A stretch of 64,000 nucleotides of DNA from JADKFD01 sp050250665 (GCA_050250665.1 JBFWOF010000001.1:1-64000); one strand, 5' to 3'; numbered from the stretch's first letter, positions 15,895 to 24,848 are shown. Notes: generated by a model not told the origin, from the sequence alone. Program-made: numbers and translations.

Positions 15895-16515
15895 TCAAAC
15901 CGGAATCTCGGCCACCTCCTGCCCCCGATAGAACCTGCGGCTGGCCAGTTCCAGCAGCTCGCGATCTTCAACCGTATCGCCGTAGGCGTAGATCTCCGAG
16001 TATGCGGACCGGTCCACGCGCTGGAGCACGCGCTCGCGCTTGCAGGACGACACGCATTGCGGGCCTTCATAGTGTCCGGTCAACCGTCCATCCCGATGTT
16101 CCAGCGCCGAACAGATGAGCTCCAGACCCTGAGCCTCGCACCAGGGCGCCAGATAGACATCCAGGGCCCCTGACACCACGATGACCCGATCGCCGCGGGC
16201 GCGATGCCAGGCAATACGCTCGGTGGCCTCGGGACGAATCACGCCCGGCAACACCGAACGGGCGAAATCCAGTCCATGGTCCCGGTAACGCTGCAGGGGC
16301 ACACCCGTGAATCCCAAACGAACGATTGCAGCCCTCAGCAAGGAACCCGAGACCACACCGAGCTTGTAGCCGATGATCAGCGGCGCCAGCAGCACGCCGC
16401 CGAACTGCACCCGACGCTTTGGAATCGCCAGACGGAAGAAGTCCGGCAACATCTCCCGGGTGGTGATGGTGCCATCGAAATCGAACAGGGCCAGCGCAGG
16501 CAAGTCCTCCGGCAT
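15895..16515 (-). CDS. HAD superfamily subfamily IB phosphatase
   Basis: The protein has 206 residues from the ATG at 16515; the upstream extension runs into repeat sequence. Motif I is FDFDGTIT with nucleophile Asp12 and acid/base Asp14. Motif II is VIVVSGALDVYLAPW, and motif IV is YAYGDTVEDRELL. VVSGALDVYLAPWCEAQGL is typical of the HAD-IB group related to SerB. Such enzymes dephosphorylate small metabolites or phospholipid head groups. The hydrophobic stretch GGVLLAPLIIGYKLGVVSG belongs to the cap and is common in this subfamily. The substrate is unknown. Confidence 0.9.
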   Translation of the reverse strand: MPEDLPALALFDFDGTITTREMLPDFFRLAIPKRRVQFGGVLLAPLIIGYKLGVVSGSLLRAAIVRLGFTGVPLQRYRDHGLDFARSVLPGVIRPEATERIAWHRARGDRVIVVSGALDVYLAPWCEAQGLELICSALEHRDGRLTGHYEGPQCVSSCKRERVLQRVDRSAYSEIYAYGDTVEDRELLELASRRFYRGQEVAEIPV

Positions 16516-16636
16516 CGCAGATGAACCTCGACGAATGAGTGTCAGAAGCGGCCGAAGCATAGACCGTGATGTGACGCCCCGGAGTCGCACCTGTGGGAGT
16601 CCCGGTCGCAAGTGGAGATGCGCTTTTTCGCGCAAC

Positions 16637-16737
16637 AAACTGGGGCGAGGGGCAGGGGACAGGGGCCCGAGCTCGCTACACGATCTGACTGTGCTTCGGG
16701 GTGGGTCCCCTGCCCCTTGCCCCCTGCCCTTTCTCAA
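16637..16737. repeat. GGGGCAGGGG-type long hairpin element, copy 1
   Basis: The arms GGGGCAGGGGACAGGGGCCC and GGGTGGGTCCCCTGCCCC enclose about 40 bp. A second copy lies at about 36183-36272, suggesting a dispersed element. Confidence 0.7.
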
Positions 16738-16782
16738 GGCCGTAAAATCAGTGGTTTACGGCATGCTTGGTGAGAGCGGCTT

Positions 16783-16912
16783 CAGCCGCAATCTCACCTG
16801 TGGGAGCGGCTTCAGCCGCGATCGCACCTGTGGGAGCGGCTTCAGCCGCGATCGACCTTCCGCGAGCCACCCCGATCTGCGGTCGCGCCGCAAGGGCGCT
16901 CCTACAACGGCG
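16783..16912. repeat. REP cluster overlapping the end of the racemase gene
   Basis: Three successive AGAGCGG or GGAGCGG units with CTTCAGCCGC hairpins are followed by a GGTCGCGCCGCAAGGGCGCT unit. The last unit ends in CTCCTACAA, which supplies the stop codon of the adjacent racemase gene on the minus strand. Confidence 0.8.
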
Positions 16913-17603
16913 GACCCGCCAGCGCCCAGTGCACCGCTGCCAGCGCATGGATGCGGGTCGTGTCGAACAGCGGCACGCTGCTGTCGGCGGCATCCACCAG
17001 CAGTCCGATCTCGGTGCACCCCAGAATGACGGCCTGGGCACCGCGCTCCACCAGCCGGGCGATGATGGCGCGGTAGCGCGCACGGGAATCGGCCTCGATC
17101 CGGCCCTGGCAAAGCTCTTCATAGATCACTCGATGCACAATCTCGCGCGCATCCAGCTCAGGGACAAGCACTTCCAATGCTTGCGCCTGCAGCCGACCGA
17201 CGTAGAAGTCCTGCTCCATGGTGTAGCGCGTACCGAGCAGACCGATGCGGGTCAGCCCGGCCGCCCGGATTTCGGTCGCGGTGGCATCGGCGATATGTAG
17301 CAGAGGAATGGAAACCGCAGCCTCCAGCGCGCCTGCCAGCTTGTGCATGGTATTGGTGCACAGCACCAGGAACTCGGCGCCGGCCGCCTCCAGCGCCCTT
17401 GCGGCATCGGCCAGAATGACGCCCGCCTGGGCCCAGTCGCCGCTCTGTTGCAGGCGCTCGATCTCGTGGAAATCGACGCTGTAGAGCACCAGTCGGGCCG
17501 AATGCAAACCACCCAGACGCTCGCGCACCCCCTCATTGATCAACCGGTAGTAGGGAATGCTCGATTCCCAGCTCATGCCGCCGATCAGTCCGATGGTTTT
17601 CAT
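16902..17603 (-). CDS. aspartate/glutamate racemase family protein
   Basis: The protein has 233 residues. It belongs to the cofactor-independent, two-cysteine racemases: it opens KTIGLIGGMSWESSIPYYRLIN, with the catalytic cysteines Cys82 (LCTNTMHK) and Cys196 (LGCTEIG). The closest recognisable group is the aspartate racemase/YgeA type. It should interconvert L- and D-forms of an acidic or other amino acid in the cytoplasm. The last codons (PPL, stop) are formed by the edge of a REP element, so the C-terminus may have been altered by repeat insertion. Confidence 0.92.
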   Translation of the reverse strand: MKTIGLIGGMSWESSIPYYRLINEGVRERLGGLHSARLVLYSVDFHEIERLQQSGDWAQAGVILADAARALEAAGAEFLVLCTNTMHKLAGALEAAVSIPLLHIADATATEIRAAGLTRIGLLGTRYTMEQDFYVGRLQAQALEVLVPELDAREIVHRVIYEELCQGRIEADSRARYRAIIARLVERGAQAVILGCTEIGLLVDAADSSVPLFDTTRIHALAAVHWALAGPPL

Positions 17604-18178
17604 CGCCTATGCCCTTTCTTCCATGAATCCGTGCCGTCGGTTGTTGAGGCGTCTTTGCGAGCCACCCATTTCGGCCCAACACTGCGCGCGAGCCATGAAC
17701 CCCCGGCGTCATTGCGAGCGTAGCGAAGCAATCCAGACGTAAATCCACACAGGCACTGGATTGCTTCGTCGCTGCGCTCCTCGCAATGACGCATCAATAA
17801 CTTACGAGATGGGTTCATGGAGAGGAGCATAGCGACGAAGCAATCCAGGGTATCGCCGCACGCCCAGGGATTGCTTCGCTACTCTGCCCATTGACCCATC
17901 TCGTAAATTATTGATTTGACGTCCGGGTGAGCGCAACACCGGCCTCATTCACCGGTAGGAGCGCCCTTGCGGCGCGACCGCTGCTGCGGTCATGCGGTTG
18001 GCCGGTCGCGACGCGAGGTCGCTCCTACAGGCGAGCTTGTGGTTCATGGCCCGTGCGCAGTGTCGGGCCGATACAGGTGGCTCGCAATGAGGCCAGATCA
18101 GGTCAAACCCGATTTTCCCAATGCGCGCTGCCTTGATAAGCTCGGGAAGAGCAACAGCAGACGAGACCCACACCACCA
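17604..18178. repeat. repeat-rich intergenic region (GTCATTGCGAG and GTAGGAGCG families)
   Basis: The region holds an inverted pair of the family GTCATTGCGAG...GAAGCAATCCAG at about 17710-17793, a partial copy at 17830-17885, and a GTAGGAGCG...GGTCGCTCCTAC inverted pair at about 17956-18030. I see no gene. Confidence 0.8.
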
Positions 18179-19189
18179 ATGGCGCGACCCATGGATGTAT
18201 TCACTCCGGACCAGCTGCTGATCCTGAAGATCTGCGCTGTCGTCATCGTGGTAGGTCTGATCATTCTGGCCATCGATCGCTGGATCGTGCGGGCGGACGA
18301 ACCGGGGCGGGAGGAGCAGCTCGCTCAGGTCATCGAGCAGAACGCGCTGCAGCCGATCACCGGGCAGGACGAGCTGGACTCGCTGCAGGACAAACTGCGG
18401 GCCTTCGAGGCCGTGACCGGGCAGGTACAGAAGATCAACACGGCCTTGCTGCGCCAGGAAGCTGCCGGCCGGCTGTGGCTGATCGAATATCAGAGTCGTG
18501 AGCGCTCCCTGATCGGGGCCAACGCACCCATGGCACGGGTGGACGTGCCCTTGTTCGCCATTCTGATCGAGTTCGGGGCAGACCCGGGCTGGCCGCCCTT
18601 CGTGCAGAAACGGGCCGGCGACGTCCCGGAGATTCTGCCGGCCGAGTTCGCCCAGCGGCTGCTGGGCATGGACGACTATCGCCTGGCCATGCAGGGCCGT
18701 CTGGTGGTCTTTGCCTCGCAGTTGCAGACCGCTGCCTTGATGCAATCGATACAAAGCAATACCAGCCCGGAGTTTCACCCAGGCCTGCTCAACAGCGCCC
18801 TGCGCGTGGATGTGCAGTCCGCCATCGACATCGTCAATGCGCTTCCGGGATCGCCGCAGCTGGCGCGCTTCTACGAGATCGAAGGCATCGAAGTGAAGCT
18901 GCCGCAGGTCGACGGCAGTGCCTTGAGCGAGCGCCTGCGGGCCGATCAGGAGCGGATTCGGACCGAGCAACGGGCCGCTTCGGAGGAACTGGCCCGCCAG
19001 TTCGAGCGCGATCGCGCCGAGTTCCGCCGGCGCAACGAGGAACTGCGACAAGAGTTTCGCCAGCGCATCGACGCCGCCAACGAAAAACTGCGGGGCAGTG
19101 GCGTTTCGCCGCGGCCGGACTCAGCTCCTGAATCCCAGGCAGACACGGGCCCGCCGCCCTCCGAGGCCGGCGCTGCAGACTCGAACTGA
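18179..19189 (+). CDS. membrane-anchored coiled-coil protein of unknown function
   Basis: The protein has 336 residues. One membrane segment near the N-terminus (LLILKICAVVIVVGLIILAI, about 13-32) is followed by a soluble region. A long charged coiled coil lies at about 240-305 (LRADQERIRTEQRAASEELA and onwards), ending in a disordered Pro/Ser/Ala-rich tail. No catalytic motif is visible. The topology suggests an inner-membrane anchor with a large domain on one side. Neighbours give no functional clue. A start at 18191 is also possible. Confidence 0.75.
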   Translation: MARPMDVFTPDQLLILKICAVVIVVGLIILAIDRWIVRADEPGREEQLAQVIEQNALQPITGQDELDSLQDKLRAFEAVTGQVQKINTALLRQEAAGRLWLIEYQSRERSLIGANAPMARVDVPLFAILIEFGADPGWPPFVQKRAGDVPEILPAEFAQRLLGMDDYRLAMQGRLVVFASQLQTAALMQSIQSNTSPEFHPGLLNSALRVDVQSAIDIVNALPGSPQLARFYEIEGIEVKLPQVDGSALSERLRADQERIRTEQRAASEELARQFERDRAEFRRRNEELRQEFRQRIDAANEKLRGSGVSPRPDSAPESQADTGPPPSEAGAADSN

Positions 19190-19311
19190 GCCCGACTGGC
19201 CAGCCATTGGCAGCGAATCAGGCGCCAATGGCTTATTCTTGAGCTCCACCCTTGCGGCCCGAATGACGGCCGTTGGTGGCCAGACCAACCCGTTTCAGCG
19301 ACGTCAGACTC

Positions 19312-19917
19312 ATGAACTTCACCGCTCAGGCCATTCCCCAGCCGAACCTGCCGCCCGATATCTTCAGGGCACCGCCGCACAAGCTCAGCGGCACGGTGTT
19401 CCCGATCGGCAAGGTGGATGTCAGCGCGATCCGTGCGCTCCTGGAGACCAAGACCGATGCCGAATGGCAGGAAAATGCCATGCGCCAGCAGAATTTCACG
19501 GTACACCGGCATACCGAATCGCTGGTGCTGAAATGGTGTGCCAACAGCAGCGCCGACACACCGGTGGAAACCACCCGCCACTACGCCGATTTCGAACCCC
19601 TGCTGCGGCCGATCATGGAGCAGATCCATCAGGCCTATGGTTACGAGAAGCCGGTGATCCGCAAAGCCATGTTCGCCAAGCTCAAGGCGGGCGGCCAGAT
19701 TCCTGATCATTGCGACGGCGCCGTGGCGCTGCGCATGGTGCACCGTATCCATATCCCGATCATCACCAATGATCAGGTGCACTTCCTGATCAACGACATC
19801 GACCATTCGATGAAAGTGGGCGAGATCGCCGAGATCGACAATACCCGCTACCACTCGGTGCGCAACGACAGTCAGGAAGACCGTATCCACCTGATCATCG
19901 ATTACTACCACGCCTGA
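19312..19917 (+). CDS. aspartyl/asparaginyl beta-hydroxylase family dioxygenase
   Basis: The protein has 201 residues from the ATG at 19312. It belongs to the Fe(II)/2-oxoglutarate-dependent Asp/Arg hydroxylase family: the iron ligand His133 in the IPDHCDG segment, a second His181 in NTRYHSVRN, and the 2-oxoglutarate-binding Arg191 in DRIHLIIDY. The bacterial single-domain members hydroxylate free or peptidyl Asp, Asn or related residues. It is not in an operon. Confidence 0.88.
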   Translation: MNFTAQAIPQPNLPPDIFRAPPHKLSGTVFPIGKVDVSAIRALLETKTDAEWQENAMRQQNFTVHRHTESLVLKWCANSSADTPVETTRHYADFEPLLRPIMEQIHQAYGYEKPVIRKAMFAKLKAGGQIPDHCDGAVALRMVHRIHIPIITNDQVHFLINDIDHSMKVGEIAEIDNTRYHSVRNDSQEDRIHLIIDYYHA

Positions 19918-19929
19918 TAGGGCCGAAGC

Positions 19930-20010
19930 GCGCCGTGGAAGCGGCTTCAGCCGCGATCACCGTGGCGCGGTTCGACATTCCTGTGGGAGCGGCTTCAGCC
20001 GCGATCACAC
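19930..20010. repeat. REP-like elements (GTGGGAGCGG family)
   Basis: Two copies of GAAGCGGCTTCAGCCGCGAT or GGAGCGGCTTCAGCCGCGAT lie in direct orientation, about 50 bp apart. Confidence 0.8.
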
Positions 20011-20062
20011 TCGCCCCGCAGGGCCAGATACCCACCCGCAGGGCCAAGATTGATCCGCGCCG

Positions 20063-20887
20063 ATGACCTCAACTGTCCAGCCACTGATCCTCTGCTACCA
20101 CTCCACCAATGTCAGCGGCCACGACTACGCCCTGAATGATCATGTGGCGCTGCGCGCGGATCTGGCTGCTTTGCACAAGGCCGGCTTTGACCTGGTCCAC
20201 GCCTCACATCTGGAGGCCGCGTCGGATGGCGGTCGACCACGCGCAGCGATCACCTTTGACGACGGCATGGTCCTGGATGCGCTCGAATTCGAGCACCCGA
20301 GCTGGGGCCATCAGGATTCCTTTCTGCGGATCCTGCGCGAGCACCATGAACAGACCGGCCAGCACTGCCAGGCAGCCAGTTTCGTCATCGCCAGCCCGCA
20401 GGCCCGCGCCGAACTCGACCGCAAGGACTTCCTGTCGCTGAACGTCTGGCACGATGACTGGTGGCAGGAAGCGATCGACTCCGGCTATCTGACCATCGAG
20501 AATCACAGCTGGGACCACAATCATCCCTCGCTGGACCGGAGCGTGCAGCGCGACAATGCACGCGGCAGTTTTCTCAGCATCGAAACGCTGGACGAGGCGC
20601 TGGCGGAAATCGCCCAGGCCAGCGATTACATCGAGCAGCGCTGTGGGCGCAGGCCCAGCCTGTTCGCCTATCCCTGGGGTCAGGCCAATGACTATCTGGT
20701 GAATGAGTTCTTTCCACAGCATGCCGCCGGGCTGGGCCTGACAGCGGCTTTTGTGACCGCACCGAGGGCTGATCGCCCGGTCAATCGCTGGAGTATCCCG
20801 CGACTGGTCTGCGGCACTGATTGGCGCTCGCCGGAGGAATTCGCGGCCATTCTGCGGCGCCATTGCGAGGCTGCAAATCCAGCGTAG
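20063..20887 (+). CDS. polysaccharide deacetylase (carbohydrate esterase 4 type)
   Basis: The protein has 274 residues. NodB-type motifs are present: ILCYHSTN near the start, TFDDG at 64-68 with the catalytic base and metal Asp, and the metal-binding ENHSWDHNH (His148, His152). Near the C-terminus FAYPWGQANDY corresponds to motif 3. There is no signal peptide, so the protein may act in the cytoplasm or be exported in an atypical way. It should remove acetyl groups from a glycan or a related amide. Confidence 0.88.
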   Translation: MTSTVQPLILCYHSTNVSGHDYALNDHVALRADLAALHKAGFDLVHASHLEAASDGGRPRAAITFDDGMVLDALEFEHPSWGHQDSFLRILREHHEQTGQHCQAASFVIASPQARAELDRKDFLSLNVWHDDWWQEAIDSGYLTIENHSWDHNHPSLDRSVQRDNARGSFLSIETLDEALAEIAQASDYIEQRCGRRPSLFAYPWGQANDYLVNEFFPQHAAGLGLTAAFVTAPRADRPVNRWSIPRLVCGTDWRSPEEFAAILRRHCEAANPA

Positions 20888-20895
20888 ACCGACCA

Positions 20896-21251
20896 CCCTG
20901 TGGGAGCGGGCTCTGCCCGCGAATGCTCTTGCTCCAGGGAACTTCGGATCGCGGATGAATCCGCTCCCACAGCCGGGTAGCAAACCCTGTGGGAGCGGGC
21001 TCTGCCTGCGAATGCTTCTGCTCCGGCGGGATTCGGATCGCGGATGAATCCGCTCCCACAGCCGAGCAACGAACCCTGTGGGAGCGGGCTCTGCCCGCGA
21101 ATGCTCTTGCTCCACGGAACCTCGGATCGCGGATGAATCCGCTCCCACAGCCGGGTAGCAAGCCCTGTGGGAGCGGGATCTGCCCGCGAATGCTCTTGCT
21201 CCAGGGAACCTCGGATCGCGGATGAATCCGCTCCCACAGAGGCCCGCTAGT
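20896..21251. repeat. four tandem 89-bp REP units
   Basis: Units start at 20896, 20985, 21074 and 21163, an exact 89-bp period. Each holds GTGGGAGCGGGCTCTGCC...GATGCTC-like sequence, then GGATCGCGGATGAATCCGCT and CCCACAG. A further partial hairpin follows to about 21285. Confidence 0.9.
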
Positions 21252-21299
21252 ACCACAGTCCGCTCCCGTGGGAGCGGACTGTGCCTTGCTGGCAGCGAC

Positions 21300-21638
21300 C
21301 TACAGCGCGTCGCCGTCGATCTCGCCGGTGCGGATACGCACCACCTGATCGAGGTTGTAGACGAAGATCTTGCCATCGCCGATGCGACTGGTGTTGGCCG
21401 CCTTGCGCACGGCATCCACCACCGCGTCGACGCGTTCGTCGGTCACGGCAATCTCGATCTTCACCTTGGGCAGGAAATCGACCACGTATTCGGCGCCGCG
21501 ATAGAGCTCGGTGTGGCCCTTCTGACGGCCGAAGCCCTTGACCTCGGTGACGGTGATTCCGGTCATGCCGACTTCCGACAGCGCTTCGCGCACATCGTCG
21601 AGCTTGAACGGTTTGATGATGGCTACAACCATTTTCAT
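21300..21638 (-). CDS. glnK: PII nitrogen regulatory protein (GlnK/GlnB)
   Basis: The protein has 112 residues, the exact PII length, starting MKMVVAIIKPFKLDDVREAL. The T-loop contains the uridylylation site Tyr51 (HTELYRGAEYVVDFLPK), and the B-loop is TSRIGDGKIFV. PII senses 2-oxoglutarate, ATP/ADP and glutamine and, as GlnK, blocks the ammonium channel. It lies 46 nt after amtB on the same strand, so the two are co-transcribed in the order amtB-glnK, the reverse of the enterobacterial order. The pairing supports the GlnK assignment. Confidence 0.95.
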   Translation of the reverse strand: MKMVVAIIKPFKLDDVREALSEVGMTGITVTEVKGFGRQKGHTELYRGAEYVVDFLPKVKIEIAVTDERVDAVVDAVRKAANTSRIGDGKIFVYNLDQVVRIRTGEIDGDAL

Positions 21639-21684
21639 GGTGAGTACTCCCGTATGACTTGTCGATAGAGTGAGCGCTTCATGC

Positions 21685-22998
21685 TCACAGGTTGTAGCCG
21701 CGCTCGTCGTGCAGCACAAGGTCGAGGCCTTCGGTCTCTTCGTCGGAGCTGACCCGCAGTGGCACTACCAGAGCGATCAACTTGAGGATCACAAAGGTCA
21801 GCACGCCGCTGTAGACGATCGTGAACAACACGCTCTTGGTCTGCACCCACACCTGACCGGCAATGGTCATGCCTTCGGCCAGACCGGAACCACCCAGGCT
21901 GGCATCGGCAAACACGCCGGTCAGAATCGCACCGATGATGCCACCGACTGCATGCACACCGAAGACGTCCAGCGAATCGTCATAACCCAGCGCACGTTTC
22001 AGGCGGGTAGCGGCAAAGTAGCACAGCACGCCCGCGACAAAACCAATCACCAGTGCACCGCCAGGTCCGCAACTGCCCGACGCCGGCGTGATCGCCACCA
22101 GTCCGGCGACTGCGCCGGAGGCAATTCCGAGCACCGAGGGCTTCTTGTGCACGAACCACTCGATCAGCATCCAGCCCAGCGCCGCAGCGGCCGTCGCCAC
22201 CTGCGTGACCAGCATGGCCATACCGGCGCCTTCGTTGGCGGCCACGGCCGAACCGGCATTGAAGCCGAACCAGCCTACCCACAGCATCGACGCACCAATG
22301 ACCGTGTAGGTGAGGTTGTGCGGTGGCATCGCCGTGGTCGGGAAGCCCTTGCGCTTGCCCAGCACCAGACAGGCCACCAGCGCCGCGATACCGGCGTTGA
22401 TATGCACCACCGTGCCGCCAGCAAAATCGAGGATGCCCCAGTCCCAGAGCAGGCCACCATCGCCCGACCAGACCATGTGGGCCATCGGGAAATAAACCAC
22501 TGTCACCCACAGCACGCTGAAGATCAGCAGTGCCGAGAAACGCATGCGCTCGGCGATGGAACCGACGATCAGAGCCACGGTGATGATGGCGAAGGTGGCC
22601 TGGAAGGTCGCGAATACGCTCTCCGGAATCGCTGCTATCAGGGCATCGCGGGCCACGCCAACGAACAAGGCCTTGTCGAAACCGCCGATGATCGAGTTCA
22701 GATTGACCGTACCGCCTTCCATGCCCGCCGTGCTGAAGGTCATCGAATAGCCGTAGAGCACCCACAGCACCGTGACCAATGCGGTAATCGCGAAACACTG
22801 CATCAACACCGACAACACATTCTTGGCGCGAACCAGACCGCCATAGAACAAGGCCAGTCCGGGTATGGTCATGAACAGCACCAGAGCCGTGGCGGTCAAC
22901 ATCCAGGCGGTATCACCCGAGTTCAAAGTGGGCGCGTCCTGCGCCGTAGCCACGCCGGCCGCGAGTAGCGCCGGAAGTCCGTAGAGCCATCTTTTCAT
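21685..22998 (-). CDS. amtB: ammonium transporter AmtB
   Basis: The protein has 437 residues. The ATG at 22998 has an AGGGGAT ribosome-binding site and starts a signal peptide (KRWLYGLPALLAAGVATAQ), as in E. coli AmtB. About eleven membrane segments follow. Family features include DTAWMLTATALVLFMTIPGL, FYGGLVRAKNVLS, GDGGLLWDWGILDFAGGTVVH and the conserved His of GVHAVGGIIGAILTG. It moves ammonium/ammonia across the inner membrane and is gated by GlnK encoded just downstream. A near-perfect sigma-54 element upstream links it to nitrogen limitation. Confidence 0.96.
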   Translation of the reverse strand: MKRWLYGLPALLAAGVATAQDAPTLNSGDTAWMLTATALVLFMTIPGLALFYGGLVRAKNVLSVLMQCFAITALVTVLWVLYGYSMTFSTAGMEGGTVNLNSIIGGFDKALFVGVARDALIAAIPESVFATFQATFAIITVALIVGSIAERMRFSALLIFSVLWVTVVYFPMAHMVWSGDGGLLWDWGILDFAGGTVVHINAGIAALVACLVLGKRKGFPTTAMPPHNLTYTVIGASMLWVGWFGFNAGSAVAANEGAGMAMLVTQVATAAAALGWMLIEWFVHKKPSVLGIASGAVAGLVAITPASGSCGPGGALVIGFVAGVLCYFAATRLKRALGYDDSLDVFGVHAVGGIIGAILTGVFADASLGGSGLAEGMTIAGQVWVQTKSVLFTIVYSGVLTFVILKLIALVVPLRVSSDEETEGLDLVLHDERGYNL

Positions 22999-23049
22999 TT
23001 CATATCCCCTTTTCGGACAGGTTGGTTGCACTGCAACAAGGGACAGATG

Positions 23050-23064
23050 GCAAGAGCGGTGCCA
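23050..23064 (-). promoter_or_regulatory. sigma-54 (-24/-12) promoter of amtB-glnK
   Basis: On the minus strand the sequence is TGGCAC-CGCTC-TTGC, a full match to the consensus TGGCAC-N5-TTGC. It is correctly oriented about 50 nt upstream of the amtB start. Confidence 0.88.
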
Positions 23065-23207
23065 AGCGCTAGAGCACAAACTCAGCGCACTGGTAAACGA
23101 TGTCGAATTTCAGGTTTTCCTTCATGTAATCATCACCTTGCGATACAAGCACTGGCGCCCGAGTGGTCCTGACATCAGCGCCATTCGAGAAGCGTGCAAG
23201 GTTGCGG

Positions 23208-23254
23208 TGCACCATGAACGGCAGATAAACAAGACCGATCCCCATCCTGGTGCA
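23208..23254 (-). promoter_or_regulatory. possible NtrC half-sites upstream of amtB
   Basis: TGCACC at 23208-23213 and GGTGCA at 23249-23254 match the arms of the NtrC site TGCACC-N5-GGTGCA, about 145-190 bp upstream of the sigma-54 element. The partner arm of each site is poor. The rest of 22999-23470 contains no convincing gene. Confidence 0.3.
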
Positions 23255-23470
23255 CGACACCGATCCCGAGCAGCGGTCAAGCCTGCGAAAGACCCGGAGT
23301 AGCGTCGGCAAGGTCGACCGAAATCGCCGAGTTCAAGTCGATGACCGGACCGAACCTGGCGGCGGTCGGAAAAACCGGGGACAGCGCAGGAATTTGGTCA
23401 CCGGCGCCCGTTCTTCTTCCGACGCGGCGGGCTGCTAGTCTAGGGCGCAATCAATGCAAGCCGGCGCGCC

Positions 23471-24685
23471 ATGTCCGACACCGTCATCCGACCCGATCCG
23501 CTGCCCGAGTTGATCGAACGCGTACGCGCGACCGATCTGAAGAGTGCTGCGCGCCTGCTGACGCCTTACTCCGACACCGAGATTGCCCAGGTGCTGGCTG
23601 CCCTGAGCACCGGCCAGGCGGTCGAGGTGCTCGAAGAATTCCCCACCGAGCGCCGTGCCACCATCGCGGCCGAAACCGCCGCCGGCCCCGACTGGCTGGA
23701 AGGCCACCGCTACCCCGAAGGCAGCGTTGGCCGTTTGATGGAACGCGCGCCGGCCGTGTTCTTCGAAGACACCAAGGTGGGTCAGGTGATCGCCACCTTG
23801 CGCGATGTGGTGCGTACCAAGCAGATCGTCTACGTGTTCTGCATCGATGCGCAGCGGCGTTTCACCGGTGTTGTCGCCTTCCGCGAGCTGCTCTATGCCA
23901 GTCGCACCGACACCCTGGAATCGGCGATGGTGCGCTCGCCTTTCTCGCTGCGCCCGGGCACGCCATTGCCGGACGCCATGCGCGAGGTGGTGACGCGCCA
24001 CTATCCGGTTTATCCGGTCTGTGATGACGCCGGTCATCTGCTCGGACTGGTGCGCGGATCGGTGCTGTTCGAGCAGCAGGCATTCGAGATTTCGGCGCAA
24101 GCCGGCTCCATGGTCGGTGTGGAAAAGGAGGAGCGCCTCGGTACACCGTGGCCGCGCGCGCTGCGCTACCGCCATCCCTGGCTGCAGCTGAATCTGCTGA
24201 CGGCCTTCATCGCCGGCGCCGTGGTTGGGGTGTTCCAGGGCACCATCGACCGCATCGTGCTGCTGGCGGTCTTCATTCCCGTGCTGTCGGGGCAATGCAG
24301 CAACACCGGCTGCCAGGCTCTGGCCGTGACTTTGCGCGGAATGACGCTGAACGAGGTCAAACCCGGCAGTGCCCTGCGACTGATGAGCAAGGAGGCCTGG
24401 CTGGGCTTTCTCAACGGCGCCCTGGTCGGCGTGGTTGCCGGTATCGCCATGTACGTGCTGGCGGTGAGCCAGAAGACGACGTCCCCACTTACCCTCAGTC
24501 TGATCACCTTTTTTGCCATGACCGTCAGCTGCATGGTCAGCGGCATGGCCGGCGCCGGCGTGCCCCTGCTGCTCAAGCGCGTGGGCGCAGACCCGGCCAC
24601 GGCCTCCAGCATCTTTCTGACCACCGCCACCGACGTCTTCAGCATGGGCGTGTTCCTGGGGCTGGCGGCGTGGTTGATTGTGTAG
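23471..24685 (+). CDS. mgtE: MgtE-type magnesium transporter
   Basis: The protein has 404 residues, slightly shorter than typical MgtE (about 450). The N-terminal helical domain is followed by two CBS domains (PAVFFEDTKVGQVIATLRDV and SPFSLRPGTPLPDAMREVV). The membrane domain begins near HPWLQLNLLTAFIAG and holds about five segments. Pore-motif relatives are VFIPVLSGQCSNTGCQAL and the C-terminal TTATDVFSMGVFLGLAAW. The CBS/N domains close the channel when cytosolic Mg is high. The motif reads SGQCSNTGCQ where canonical MgtE has GGN-type sequence, so selectivity could differ. Confidence 0.88.
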   Translation: MSDTVIRPDPLPELIERVRATDLKSAARLLTPYSDTEIAQVLAALSTGQAVEVLEEFPTERRATIAAETAAGPDWLEGHRYPEGSVGRLMERAPAVFFEDTKVGQVIATLRDVVRTKQIVYVFCIDAQRRFTGVVAFRELLYASRTDTLESAMVRSPFSLRPGTPLPDAMREVVTRHYPVYPVCDDAGHLLGLVRGSVLFEQQAFEISAQAGSMVGVEKEERLGTPWPRALRYRHPWLQLNLLTAFIAGAVVGVFQGTIDRIVLLAVFIPVLSGQCSNTGCQALAVTLRGMTLNEVKPGSALRLMSKEAWLGFLNGALVGVVAGIAMYVLAVSQKTTSPLTLSLITFFAMTVSCMVSGMAGAGVPLLLKRVGADPATASSIFLTTATDVFSMGVFLGLAAWLIV

Positions 24686-24704
24686 CTTCATCGGGGCACG
24701 GGAT

Positions 24705-24848
24705 TTTGTAGGTCACGTTGCCCGCGCCAGCGGGCTACGTGACGAGGAAGCCGTGTCTGGCGAAAAGGCCAGCCCGGCTTGGCGTCAGGTGAATGACTTG
24801 CGGCTACTCCGTGTCACGTAGCCCGCTACGCGGCCAACGTGACCTACG
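24705..24848. repeat. inverted pair of GTCACGTAG-type elements
   Basis: GGTCACGTTGCCCGC...GCGGGCTACGTGAC at about 24712-24742 faces TGTCACGTAGCCCGC...CAACGTGACCTACG at about 24814-24848. Both can form hairpins. Other copies lie near 29690 and 36361. Confidence 0.8.

Noticed and set aside
23069..23311. 80-residue frame upstream of amtB
   Set aside because: It covers the sigma-54 promoter region, has no ribosome-binding site and shows no recognisable domain.
21670..24691. Long antisense frames (over 400 codons) opposite amtB and the MgtE gene
   Set aside because: They are shadows of strongly biased GC-rich codons on the true strand, where clear family motifs exist.
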